Below, piece after piece: positions 34,031 through 41,940 of a DNA stretch of 64,000 nucleotides. Every line of letters begins with the position of its first letter. Position 1 is the stretch's first letter. The notes under the pieces were generated by a model. The model did not search any database and was not told the origin of the DNA. It worked only from the letters and a program-made list of their open reading frames with translations. This stretch comes from Ilumatobacteraceae bacterium (lineage in GTDB: Bacteria > Actinomycetota > Acidimicrobiia > Acidimicrobiales > Ilumatobacteraceae). The translations under genes were made by a program, and so were the position numbers. Where the stretch lies: positions 26,314-90,313 of the forward strand of contig JABSQH010000064.1 in assembly GCA_013213745.1 (NCBI GenBank), given 5' to 3'.

Positions 34031-35163
34031 GGAACGATCAGCTCTAGGACAGCCGATTCAACACCGGGGACGAAGAAGAAGTATCCGCCCTCGACCGAGT
34101 TGCTCGGCGGCCCGATGTTGAGCGTGATGTTTTGCACGCCGCCCTCTTCGACCAAAGCGGTGCACACCTGGATGCGCTCGGTGTCGATCGAGTCCGCCCC
34201 GATCTCTGTCTCGCCGAGGTCGACCGACAGGCGACGCTTCTCGGACGACTCGTTGCGGAACAGCACGTTGCTTGGGTTCGACCGCGGCAACGTGAGCGCC
34301 GACGACTCGGCTGGCCCGTTGAGACGCTTGGTCAGCTTGCCGTCGTCGTTCAGCGTGATCTCGGCCGCGACGCTGGCCTGGGCGGCCACGGTCTGGGCCG
34401 CCTTGCTGTCGGCCTCGGTCTTCTCGGGGTCCTCGCACAGGCCCGCGGCAGCTTCGCCCTGAGCGGTCTCGAGCACGTGAATGTCGCGTTCGCCGTCGAG
34501 CCCCGTGACGACACCGCCGGCAACGAGGGCCACACCGGCGACCGACATGGTGCCGACCATCACGCTGCGCTTCACGTTGGGTCGGTACGCGAAAAAGAAG
34601 GCGGCGGCGAGGATGCACGCGCCGACCACCGAGAACACGATCACCACATTGATCTTCGACAGCCACAACATGATGCGGCTGAACGAGTAGGCGATCACGC
34701 CGATGATCGCCGCGCCCCCGATCGGGTACTCGATCGGGTTGGCGATGCGGCTGCGGACCTCGCTGTTGTGTGCGGTGCTCGACGACGCCCGCTCGGCCCA
34801 TGCCTGGGCGGTCCACTCGGCACCGCCGGCGAACATCACGACGATCCCGATGATGAACATCGGCTCGACGGTGACGAGGCCGAGCACCATGGCGAATGCA
34901 CCGATGGCGAACAGCAACGGCCAGGGGCTGGGACCTGGCGCAGGGCGGGAGGCCGGGCACGTGGCCACGGCCGCTTCGTCGTCGACGAAGATGTTGGCGT
35001 CGCGGGTAAACAAGTTGACGCCGGTGACCATGGCCAACGCGACCGAGGCCGAGATCAGGCCGACCGTGCCCATCACTCCGTCTTGGGTCACGCCGTAGAC
35101 GATGGTGACGATGATCGAAACGACGGTGGCGCCGACGAGGAATTTGGTGCCTGTGGTGAACAT
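34027..35163 (-). CDS. Seven-helix membrane protein with CtaF-like N-terminus and cupredoxin-like C-terminus
   Basis: A 378-residue protein inside the cox cluster. The first two helices, with VTIVYGVTQDGVMGTVGLIS between, resemble actinobacterial oxidase subunit IV (CtaF). Then come an acidic loop with one Cys, about five more helices, and a C-terminal extracytoplasmic beta-rich domain (about 240-378) with VLFRNESSEKRRLSVDLG, a single Cys (VCTALVEEG) and GGYFFFVPGVES, in the style of cupredoxin-like domains but without a copper site. It ends in a GTGA overlap with ctaC and starts 8 bases after the divergent subunit III gene. Function unknown; probably an accessory subunit or assembly factor. 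Confidence 0.75.
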   Translation of the reverse strand: MFTTGTKFLVGATVVSIIVTIVYGVTQDGVMGTVGLISASVALAMVTGVNLFTRDANIFVDDEAAVATCPASRPAPGPSPWPLLFAIGAFAMVLGLVTVEPMFIIGIVVMFAGGAEWTAQAWAERASSSTAHNSEVRSRIANPIEYPIGGAAIIGVIAYSFSRIMLWLSKINVVIVFSVVGACILAAAFFFAYRPNVKRSVMVGTMSVAGVALVAGGVVTGLDGERDIHVLETAQGEAAAGLCEDPEKTEADSKAAQTVAAQASVAAEITLNDDGKLTKRLNGPAESSALTLPRSNPSNVLFRNESSEKRRLSVDLGETEIGADSIDTERIQVCTALVEEGGVQNITLNIGPPSNSVEGGYFFFVPGVESAVLELIVP

Positions 35164-35171
35164 TCAGCGGC

Positions 35172-35753
35172 TCACTTGGTGACGTAGACGACGAACCAGA
35201 TGCCGGCGTAACAGACGGCAACGGTGTACCAGTAGATGGCGTGACCGGCGAGCAGTTCTCGGTCGTCTTCACGTCCGCCGATGAAGCGGAACGCAGCGAC
35301 CATGGTGAACAGCACGCCGATGATCAGCAGCACGACGAACATGCCGGTGATCGCGTAGAACATGGCTTGATACGTGCCGTCGGCGACGCCCATGCCCATC
35401 TGAAACCAGATGAACGCCTGGGCGTTGATGATCAAGATGCCGAACAGGCCCGTGAGAGAGAGGGCCAACACGGTGTGTGCCCGGTCGCCGTGCATCGCTG
35501 CCCAGTGCGCCCATTGGACCATCACACCGACGCCGACGAAGGCGACGAGCATCACGTTCGAGGGCACCTCGGGGATGGTCACGCCGTCGGGCACCCAGGT
35601 GTCGAAGGCGTCGAGCGACCGGGTGCGCTGGAGCGCCCAGATACCGAGCATGCTGCCGGTGAGCATGATCATCGTGGTCGCCCCGAAAATCGAGCCGACG
35701 AGCAGCTGACGGCGCGGTGCGGGCGCGGGTGCGGCGGGGAGTGCGAGGGTCAT
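35172..35753 (-). CDS. Divergent cytochrome oxidase subunit III-like protein
   Basis: A 193-residue membrane protein with five helices, distantly like subunit III. Recognisable parts are VQWAHWAAMHGDRAHTVLAL, NAQAFIWFQMGMGVADGTYQ, and a last helix with IYWYTVAVCYAGIWFVVYV, where standard subunit III has YWHFVDxxW. The conserved His-Phe-Val-Asp of that motif is lost. The gene begins as an ATGA overlap with the ligand-free subunit I gene, so these two divergent subunits are made together. It is likely the partner of that pseudo-subunit I. Confidence 0.8.
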   Translation of the reverse strand: MTLALPAAPAPAPRRQLLVGSIFGATTMIMLTGSMLGIWALQRTRSLDAFDTWVPDGVTIPEVPSNVMLVAFVGVGVMVQWAHWAAMHGDRAHTVLALSLTGLFGILIINAQAFIWFQMGMGVADGTYQAMFYAITGMFVVLLIIGVLFTMVAAFRFIGGREDDRELLAGHAIYWYTVAVCYAGIWFVVYVTK

Positions 35754-37447
35754 GAGTCACCTCCGTCGCCTGTGGCCGATCGTCGTTCGTCCTTCATGTC
35801 GTACATCGGCTCGGCGGACTGGACCATCGGGATGTCGACGAAGTTCTCGTCAGGTGCGGGCGAGGTGGTCGACCACTCGATCGTCTGCGCGTTCCACGGA
35901 TCGGGCGAGTCGTTGCCGTCCGGATCGGCCTTCACGAGCATCACCAGTGCAGCGATGAAGATGAGCACCACGGCGAGCATCAGCCCGTGGCCGACGAGCA
36001 CGAGGACGTTCCAGATGAGCAGGTCGCTGTTGCTGTAGAAGAGTCCGCCCTCTTGGTCGAGCAGGCCCGCCACGTAGTGCGGGAAGGAGGCGAGGATGGT
36101 CGCCAACACGCCGAGGAGGGCAAGCGGCACCGCGACCGAGACGGGGAAGATACCGCCACGCCACTTGGGCACCCAGTGGGCGATGCCGCCCATCAGCCCG
36201 AGCAGACCGCCGTAGGCGACGTACACGATGACGCCCTCTTCGAAGACCGTGCCCTGCACGCCGAGGTCGTCGAGGGCGTACACGATGCCGCCGACCATGC
36301 CGACGAGGATCATGCCGAAGCCGAAGAACGCAAACAGGAACGAGCTCGTGAGGTAGAAGCCGAAGCCCTCTTCTTCGTCGGGCTTGGCCAGCACCAAGCC
36401 CATCAGGAACACGAGAAGGAGGCCGAGTAGCGGGATGGCGTTGAAGATCACGTACGGCGCAAGGTCTTGGAACTTGTCGCCGAGGTTGTCGGTGTTGAAG
36501 CCGCCACCTTCCCAGGGCAGGTTCTGGATGTTCTGCTGGGTCACCGCGGACAGGGCGGCGACGCCGACGAGCCCGAGCCCGGCGATCATGACGCCACGCG
36601 CCGGTGTGCGCTTCCCGAACACGACCGGCAGCAGCTCGGCGAACACACCGATCGCGGGGATGGCGAACAGGTACGTGGCCGGCTGGGTGAGGATCCATCC
36701 GGCCCACGTGTAGAAGCCGGCGTTCCCACCGAAGCCCTGGCGCGGATAGCGATGGTCGATGAACAGGTAGGTCAGGGCGCCGACGAGCACCGGCATGACC
36801 ACGATCACGCCGAGCGAGAAGATCAACGCCGACCACGAGAAGAATGGGGTGCGCCGCAACGTGATGCCCGGCGCCCGGGTGGTGAGCACGCTGGTGGCGA
36901 TGGCAACGGCCGTGGCGGTGAGACCGACCGCCATCATGGCGATGCTGGCGAAGAACAGCGACACCATGTCTTCGGAGCCACCGAGTGAGCCACCGTTGTT
37001 GGCAAGCGCAATGGCGAAGGCGATGGCCCCGCCGAACCAGATCCAGAACCCGACGACGGCCATGCGCGGGAACGCCAGGGCACGTGCGCCGAGTTGCAGC
37101 GGCACGACGATGACACACAACGCCATCGCCAACGGGAGGAGCGTGCCGAACACCATGCCGACGCGCTGGCCGTCGAGCAACTGCGCCAGCACGCCTTCGT
37201 CGAGCACGACGGAGTCGCCGTCGGTGCGCTCGACCGCCAGCAGAATGTTGATCACGATCGTGGCGAGGACCGTGAGGAAGGCCGCACCGAGGTAGGTGCG
37301 ACCGATGCGCTTGTGATCGGCGGAGATCAACCAGTGCGCCACCGGTGACGAGAGCAAGATCTCGCCCGCTTCATAGGGCTGATCGCTCGTCGTGTCGGCG
37401 GCGGTGTCGTCGGTGACCGTTTCCGCTCGGGTGTCGATGGTCGTCAT
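35750..37447 (-). CDS. Haem-copper oxidase subunit I homologue lacking all metal ligands
   Basis: An intact 565-residue subunit I-like protein. It aligns with the functional ctaD of this cluster from the first helix (ADHKRIG against VDHKKIG), through VVPLQLGARALAFPRM and TRAPGITLRRTPFFSWSAL, to GLLGLMGGIAHWVPK. Every metal His is replaced: Gln94 for haem a His98, Gln255 for CuB His276, Gln304-Gln305 for His325-326, Gly405 and Ile407 for His411 and His413. Tyr259 is kept (QPATY) but the D-channel Glu is Ala, and the K-channel helix is not conserved. It cannot be an oxidase. It is the first gene of the cluster after a repeat-rich gap and is translationally coupled to a divergent subunit III. 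A structural or regulatory role with the real oxidase is inferred. Confidence 0.9.
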   Translation of the reverse strand: MTTIDTRAETVTDDTAADTTSDQPYEAGEILLSSPVAHWLISADHKRIGRTYLGAAFLTVLATIVINILLAVERTDGDSVVLDEGVLAQLLDGQRVGMVFGTLLPLAMALCVIVVPLQLGARALAFPRMAVVGFWIWFGGAIAFAIALANNGGSLGGSEDMVSLFFASIAMMAVGLTATAVAIATSVLTTRAPGITLRRTPFFSWSALIFSLGVIVVMPVLVGALTYLFIDHRYPRQGFGGNAGFYTWAGWILTQPATYLFAIPAIGVFAELLPVVFGKRTPARGVMIAGLGLVGVAALSAVTQQNIQNLPWEGGGFNTDNLGDKFQDLAPYVIFNAIPLLGLLLVFLMGLVLAKPDEEEGFGFYLTSSFLFAFFGFGMILVGMVGGIVYALDDLGVQGTVFEEGVIVYVAYGGLLGLMGGIAHWVPKWRGGIFPVSVAVPLALLGVLATILASFPHYVAGLLDQEGGLFYSNSDLLIWNVLVLVGHGLMLAVVLIFIAALVMLVKADPDGNDSPDPWNAQTIEWSTTSPAPDENFVDIPMVQSAEPMYDMKDERRSATGDGGDS

Positions 37448-37578
37448 GTGTGGTGCGAACTCGCTTCAGTAGACCCGCCGGCACGCGAACGGGCGCCCGA
37501 CGACGGCCGAGACACTACCCGCCGACCCCCCACGGAGCCGAAACCTCGTGCGCTTGAGAATTCGCGTCTCCACCGCCC

Positions 37579-37615
37579 GCTGAAAAACCGGGGATTCCGT
37601 GCGCTTTGCGCATGT
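37579..37615. repeat. Dispersed hairpin repeat, family A (copy 2)
   Basis: Core GAAAAACCGGGGATTCCGTG followed by CGCTTTGCGCATG, close to copies 4 and 5 in the GGGGATTCC block, with the inner GCGC stem around TTT. It is truncated on the right compared with other copies. Confidence 0.75.
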
Positions 37616-37648
37616 TTCGGCGCACAGAACGGTCTCCTCGCGTCTGCT

Positions 37649-37700
37649 CCTCCGAAATACCGGGGACTCCGGGCGAAATACGCACGTCGTCGCGAACAGA
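37649..37700. repeat. Dispersed hairpin repeat, family A (copy 3)
   Basis: Core CTCCGAAATACCGGGGACTC, then GGGCGAAATACGCACGTCGT and CGCGAACAG. It lies 33 bases after copy 2 in the same orientation, as copies 4 and 5 also do near ctaB. Confidence 0.78.
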
Positions 37701-37724
37701 ACCGCTGCTGCGACAGTGACCGCA

Positions 37725-38684
37725 CTACCAGCCGTAGCGAACGAGCACGTCGAGGGTCATCGCGCCGAAGAGCACGGTGACGTACGTGATCGAGAAGGTG
37801 AACAAGCGCATGCTCACCGACGGGGAGGGACGCTTGCCGAGATAGATCGTGCCGCCGATGAACATTGCGCCGAGGACAACCGCGGTCACGCTGTAGATCC
37901 AGCCGAGGTCGGCCACCGGGATCAGCACGAGCGTCGAGATGACGAGAGCGATCGTGTACCAGAGCATCTGGCGGACGGCCTGCGCGAACGGAGCGACGGC
38001 GGGAAGCATCGGTACGTCGGCGTTGCGGTAGTCGTCGGCGTACTTGACCGCCAGCGCCCAGAAGTGCGGCGGGGTCCACAGGAACATGGCGGCAAACAGC
38101 ACCACCGGTGTCCACGACAGCGAGTTCTGCACCGCAGCCCAGCCAACCAGCACCGGGACAGCACCGGCGGCCCCGCCGATCACGATGTTCTGTGTGCTGG
38201 TGCGCTTGAGCCACAACGTGTACACGCCGACGTAGAACGCCGCGGCGCCGAAGGCGAGCGAAGCGGCCAGCAGGTTGGCGCCGAACCACAGAACGAAGAA
38301 CGCCGCCACTTCGAGAGCGGCCGCGAAGACGAGGGCGTTGCGCGGCTTGATCGCCCCGGTGACGAGCGGCCGGTGCCGAGTGCGCTCCATCAACGCGTCG
38401 ATGTCGCGGTCGACGTACATGTTCGTGGCGTTCGCCCCGCCGGCCGCAAGCGCACCGCCGAGCAGCGTCACCAGAACGAGCGACGTCGACGGCCAACCGC
38501 GCTGGGCGAGAACCATCGTCGGCACCGTGGTGATCAGCAGCAGCTCGATGATCCGCGGCTTGGTGAGCGCGATGTAGCTGCCGATCACGGTGGTGGCAGC
38601 GCGCTTGGAGCCGTGAACGACTCCACCGGGCGTCAACCTGGAAGGAACGAGTGGTCGACTGCCGACGGCCATGACAGGCACCAT
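37725..38684 (-). CDS. ctaB: Protohaem IX farnesyltransferase (haem O synthase)
   Basis: UbiA-type prenyltransferase of about 319 residues with nine helices that adds farnesyl to haem B, the first step towards haem A for the aa3 oxidase. The substrate motif NMYVDRDIDALMERTRHRP and the second Asp-rich block KYADDYRNADVPMLP are present. ALTKPRIIELLLITTVPTM is the typical first helix. No haem A synthase (CtaA) is in the window. ATG 38684 or 38672 are both possible; longer frames run into the family A repeat upstream and are unlikely. Confidence 0.95.
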   Translation of the reverse strand: MVPVMAVGSRPLVPSRLTPGGVVHGSKRAATTVIGSYIALTKPRIIELLLITTVPTMVLAQRGWPSTSLVLVTLLGGALAAGGANATNMYVDRDIDALMERTRHRPLVTGAIKPRNALVFAAALEVAAFFVLWFGANLLAASLAFGAAAFYVGVYTLWLKRTSTQNIVIGGAAGAVPVLVGWAAVQNSLSWTPVVLFAAMFLWTPPHFWALAVKYADDYRNADVPMLPAVAPFAQAVRQMLWYTIALVISTLVLIPVADLGWIYSVTAVVLGAMFIGGTIYLGKRPSPSVSMRLFTFSITYVTVLFGAMTLDVLVRYGW

Positions 38685-38736
38685 CGTACGAGACGGGCAA
38701 TCCCCGCACCAACGCGTGAACATGTGATCGCGCACG

Positions 38737-38787
38737 CACCGAAATCCCGGGGATTCCATGCGCAATTTGCACGTACCGGCGACAATC
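38737..38787. repeat. Dispersed hairpin repeat, family A (copy 4)
   Basis: CACCGAAATCCCGGGGATTC then CATGCGCAATTTGCACG, then TACCGGCGACAATC. It is nearly identical to copy 5, 20 bases away, in direct orientation. Confidence 0.85.
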
Positions 38788-38790
38788 TCG

Positions 38791-39441
38791 CTAGCTGCCG
38801 GCACGCTCCACCGAAATCCCGGGGATTCCATGCGCTATCCGCACGTTCTGGCGACAATTCCGGGCGAGCGCGCAGTGGGCGGTGACGACGTGAGGTACGC
38901 GCCAGGGTCGCCGTTCTCGTAAGAGCCGATCATCCCGCCGCCATGCATAGGTGGCACCGTTATGGAGGGTCACCTCGTCGAGGGCGACGATCGCATTGAC
39001 CACGACCGGCGTGTCGCCGATCGGCATCGCCGGCCACGAGTCGCTATCGCGATGCGGCAGCTGAGCCGGCTCGCCGCTCCGTATCTCGATCAGTTCGCCT
39101 GCGCTCAGCAGCACCGACGCCGCCCGCGCCGACGTGCTCGCTTCGGCCCAGGCGACGAGTTCGGGGTGGGCGAGCAGGCCCTCGGTGCTCGGAATCTTGT
39201 CGAGCAGCCCATGGAGGCGGATGGTTCGTGCGCCGAGGAATCGGTCGGACAACTCAGACCCGGTCTCGGCTCGTCCGGCGTCGGTGTGCTCGGCGAGAGA
39301 CCGATCGACGGCGGCGTTCAACTCGTCGACGACCGACGTGTCGAGCAAACCGTCGACGATCACTCCGTCGGCGGACCGCACCTCGGCGTGGATCGCGCTC
39401 CAATCGTGGGCAGTAGCAGCGCGCGCGAGTTGAAGTGTCAC
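38791..39441 (-). pseudogene. Truncated PhyH-like Fe(II)/2-oxoglutarate dioxygenase
   Basis: The frame encodes the N-terminal two thirds of a phytanoyl-CoA dioxygenase-like protein: GVIVDGLLDTSVVDELNAAV, then ELIEIRSGEPAQLPHRDSDS with the metal HxD pair, then VTLHNGATYAW. After NGAT the frame is lost: the next frame reads GGMIGSYENGDPGAY, which suits the normal continuation (a GSH-like turn), so a frameshift is likely. The remaining frame ends in residues encoded by a family A repeat (RIAHGIPGISV). The distal iron His and substrate Arg are missing. GTG 39441 has GGGAG upstream. It is probably inactive. Confidence 0.65.
38808..38858. repeat. Dispersed hairpin repeat, family A (copy 5)
   Basis: CCACCGAAATCCCGGGGATT then CCATGCGCTATCCGCACG, then TTCTGGCGACAATTC. 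It forms the last codons of the truncated dioxygenase frame on the minus strand. Confidence 0.85.
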
Positions 39442-39634
39442 CTGCGTACTCCCTTCGCTCGAGTCACGTTGACGGGTTGCCACGACGTCGAAGGCTGTGT
39501 CGGGGAGTGCTTGATCGACTGTGCCCTGTGCGAACACGGATACCCGTACCCCGCTCCTGGCCCGGCCGATGCGGCAGCGAACACTTCAGGCGCGCCGCGC
39601 CATGGGGTCGCACGCAGCCGAGGGCAATAATGGA

Positions 39635-39937
39635 GTGGTGCCGACCACGCTGGAACCCACCGAGGTGGTGGAACCCGATGTCGACGAGACATCGGCGACC
39701 GACCGTCCGTGGATCGTGCTGGTATGGAACGACCCGGTGAACTTGATGAGCTACGTCACGTTCGTGTTCCAGAAGCTGTTCGGCTACTCGCTGGAGAAGG
39801 CCACCGAGTTGATGCTCGACGTGCACGAGAAGGGTCGCGCCGTGGTCGCATCGGGCACGCGCGAGGAAGCCGAGATGCACGTGTTCCGGCTGCACGAGCA
39901 CAGCCTGTGGGCCACGATGGAACACCCTGAGAAATGA
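39635..39937 (+). CDS. clpS: ATP-dependent Clp protease adaptor ClpS
   Basis: N-degron adaptor of about 100 residues that hands substrates with bulky N-terminal residues to ClpAP or ClpCP. Key parts: [20 protein letters not shown] (the Asn-Asp pair of the binding pocket), [17 protein letters not shown] with the His of the pocket, and [20 protein letters not shown]. The start is a GTG at 39635 or 39638; longer frames upstream are not family-like. The DUF2017 gene downstream is its usual actinobacterial neighbour. Confidence 0.93.
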   Translation: MVPTTLEPTEVVEPDVDETSATDRPWIVLVWNDPVNLMSYVTFVFQKLFGYSLEKATELMLDVHEKGRAVVASGTREEAEMHVFRLHEHSLWATMEHPEK

Positions 39938-39968
39938 GCGGTGCCCCCACCTGCGAGCGGCGACGCTG

Positions 39969-40454
39969 ATGGCTCGCCCATTCACACCGCCGATCAAGCA
40001 AGGCCGCCAGGGCTGGCAGATCAACCTCGGTCAAGACGAGCGCGATCTGATCATTCGCCTGATGAACGAGCTGAAGGCGTTACTCACCGAAGCCGACGAG
40101 GACGAAGCCAGCCCGTTGCTCGCCCGACTATTCCCGGCCGTGTATCCCGACGACGCCGAGAAGGAAGCCGAGTACCAGCGCCTCATGCGCGAGGAGTTGG
40201 TGACCAGCCGCGTCGCCGCCATCGACTCGGTGATCGAGACGCTCGGGCCCGACGGCCCCAAGCACCTCGACGAAGGCCAGACCATGGCCTTCATGCAATC
40301 GGTCAACGCCGTGCGCCTGGTACTCGGCGCGATGCTCGACATCTCCGACGATGACGACGCCGACGAGGCAGACGACGCCGACACCCCCGAGCACCACCTC
40401 TACAACTTCCTGTCGTGGCTGCTCGAGTGGACCGTCCGCTCGATGAGTGCCTGA
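39969..40454 (+). CDS. DUF2017 family protein
   Basis: A 161-residue acidic cytoplasmic protein of the DUF2017 family, almost always found next to clpS in Actinobacteria. The blocks LGQDERDLIIRLMNELKALL, ASPLLARLFPAVYPDDAEKE, SRVAAIDSVIETL, MAFMQSVNAVRLVLGAMLDI and YNFLSWLLEWTVRSM cover the family. A short Asp-rich loop lies near residue 130. Function unknown; context suggests a link to N-degron proteolysis. Confidence 0.9.
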   Translation: MARPFTPPIKQGRQGWQINLGQDERDLIIRLMNELKALLTEADEDEASPLLARLFPAVYPDDAEKEAEYQRLMREELVTSRVAAIDSVIETLGPDGPKHLDEGQTMAFMQSVNAVRLVLGAMLDISDDDDADEADDADTPEHHLYNFLSWLLEWTVRSMSA

Positions 40455-40528
40455 GCGACCGCTCCAAGTTTCCGCCCGGCAGTCACCGTTGCCCACTCGA
40501 TTTCGATGTCGAGAAATGGCGCCGCGCG

Positions 40529-40545
40529 GGCCGGGAATCCCGGCC
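40529..40545. terminator. Palindrome after the clpS-DUF2017 pair
   Basis: GGCCGGGAATCCCGGCC is a perfect palindrome (8 bp arms around one base), 75 bases after the DUF2017 stop, followed by AAAACGCGCG. It may terminate the clpS transcript before the pilus operon. Without a T-tract the call is moderate. Confidence 0.5.
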
Positions 40546-40639
40546 AAAACGCGCGACTACTCTCTGCGAATCCTGGCGGTACCGGTCCGCCAACGAGCAA
40601 GCCAGCGTTGGGAAGCGACGAGCGGTGGAGCAGATCGCG

Positions 40640-41242
40640 GTGAGCGAGGAAGGAGGGTGGCGTGGTGGATCGGCCGCGCCACCACTGACCCCAGCCGACG
40701 GGCTCCGACGTCTCGACCGCACCGTCGGGGTACTGGTCCTGACCGCAGTCGTCCTCGGACTCCTCGCATATGCGGTGCTCGTCGCCGGCGCTGCACCCGC
40801 CGCGGCGTTCGGCGTTCTCGCGTTGCTCCCTGCTGCGACCGTCGACCTCCGTGAACACCGGCTCCCCGACCGCTTGGTTGCGGTGGGCGGGCTGACCCTC
40901 CTCGTCGCGTTGGCCCTTGCCACAGCTGGGGGTGAACCGTGGCCGACCGCGTCGGTTCTCGCCGGACTCGTCGCTGCGAGCTCACCGTTGGTGTTCATCC
41001 ACCTCGTCTCGCCGCCCGCCATGGGTTTCGGCGACGTCAAGGCATCAGTCGTGCTCGGCGCGGCAATGGGTGTCGTCGACTGGCGCTTGAGCATCGTCAT
41101 GCTCATGCTCGCCGCCGGCAGTGCTGCGCTGCTCGGGCTCACCCTGCGGGTCAAGACGATGGCTTTCGGGCCTGCGCTCGTCGCATCCGCAGGCGCCACC
41201 CTCGCAGTTCACGACGTTGCGTTGGAGGCGCTCTCTTCATGA
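40640..41242 (+). CDS. Prepilin peptidase, A24 family (TadV/CpaA-like)
   Basis: Membrane aspartic peptidase of about 200 residues that cleaves the leader of pilin-like proteins. Both catalytic Asp motifs are visible: TVDLREHRLPD and the classic MGFGDVKA. About six helices are predicted and the N-terminal Cys domain of the larger PilD type is absent, as in Tad systems. GTG 40640 has GGAG eight bases upstream. It is the first gene of the pilus operon and overlaps the next as ATGA. Confidence 0.88.
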   Translation: MSEEGGWRGGSAAPPLTPADGLRRLDRTVGVLVLTAVVLGLLAYAVLVAGAAPAAAFGVLALLPAATVDLREHRLPDRLVAVGGLTLLVALALATAGGEPWPTASVLAGLVAASSPLVFIHLVSPPAMGFGDVKASVVLGAAMGVVDWRLSIVMLMLAAGSAALLGLTLRVKTMAFGPALVASAGATLAVHDVALEALSS

Positions 41243-41940
41243 CCGACACCACCCGCGAGCGGAGTCGTGCGAGCAGCAGTGCAGCACACGCCCCCGACCA
41301 AGCTGTGGGGCCGCGGTTTCGACCTGCTGCGCGACGATGGAATCGCATCGCGGTCGGACTCGCGCTGGGTGCGTTGGCGATTGCGGTGAACCTGTTGGTC
41401 TACGCAAACCTGAACGACTCCGAATCGGTCGTCCAGGTCGTTCAGGATGTCCCCGCCGGCGAGCAGCTCGAGGCCTCGATGCTGCGTACCGTCGAGGCCG
41501 ACCTCGATAGCTCCGTCAACGTCGTCGCCGGGTCAGATCTCGCCGGCTTGATCGGCACCTACGCCAGGGTGCGTCTCGTGTCGGGAAGCCTGGTCACGCC
41601 GCAGTCGGTACAAACACAGCCATTGATATCGGCGGGGAAGGCCGTGGTCGCGATCCAAGTCACCGACGGTTCAATCCCGGTCGGTCTGCGCGAGCGGGTC
41701 CCGGTCGAGCTCGTCGTGCCAGCACGAGATGCGGTTGGCGACGCGAGTGCACCATCTGTGGTCGCAGGACGGGTGGTCGGACTTCCGGCTGAAACGAGCA
41801 ATGCGCTCGGCACGCTGTCGGTGTCGGTCGAGGTCGCAGCTGACGATGCAGCGTCAATCGCTGCTGCCGATGACGTACGTATCGTCCTTGCGGAGCCATC
41901 GATCGATCAGGCGGTGGTCGAGAGCGGAGACGGCGAATGA
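41239..41940 (+). CDS. CpaB/RcpC-like Flp pilus assembly protein (SAF domain)
   Basis: A 233-residue protein with one N-terminal membrane helix (about 37-57) and an extracytoplasmic SAF domain (VVQDVPAGEQLEASMLRTVE, TYARVRLVSGSLVTPQSVQT) followed by a CpaB-type beta region (GKAVVAIQVTDGSIPVGLRE). It is the periplasm-facing assembly factor of Tad pili. It overlaps both neighbours by four bases. Confidence 0.87.
   Translation: MTDTTRERSRASSSAAHAPDQAVGPRFRPAARRWNRIAVGLALGALAIAVNLLVYANLNDSESVVQVVQDVPAGEQLEASMLRTVEADLDSSVNVVAGSDLAGLIGTYARVRLVSGSLVTPQSVQTQPLISAGKAVVAIQVTDGSIPVGLRERVPVELVVPARDAVGDASAPSVVAGRVVGLPAETSNALGTLSVSVEVAADDAASIAAADDVRIVLAEPSIDQAVVESGDGE

Larger units (their letters stand above)
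37448..37724. promoter_or_regulatory. Repeat-rich gap upstream of the cox cluster
   Basis: This 277 bp gap between ctaB and the ligand-free subunit I gene should hold the cluster promoter on the minus strand. It contains two family A repeats and no convincing gene. No regulator site was recognised. Confidence 0.5.

Noticed and set aside
35750..37447. Reading the second subunit I as a bo3-type or cbb3-type oxidase
   Set aside because: Those also need the six His ligands, which are absent here; the alignment to the aa3 subunit I is clear.
37579..38858. Closely spaced repeats that could suggest a CRISPR array
   Set aside because: Only two copies at each place, imperfect, with gene-sized gaps and no cas genes; they fit a dispersed hairpin family.
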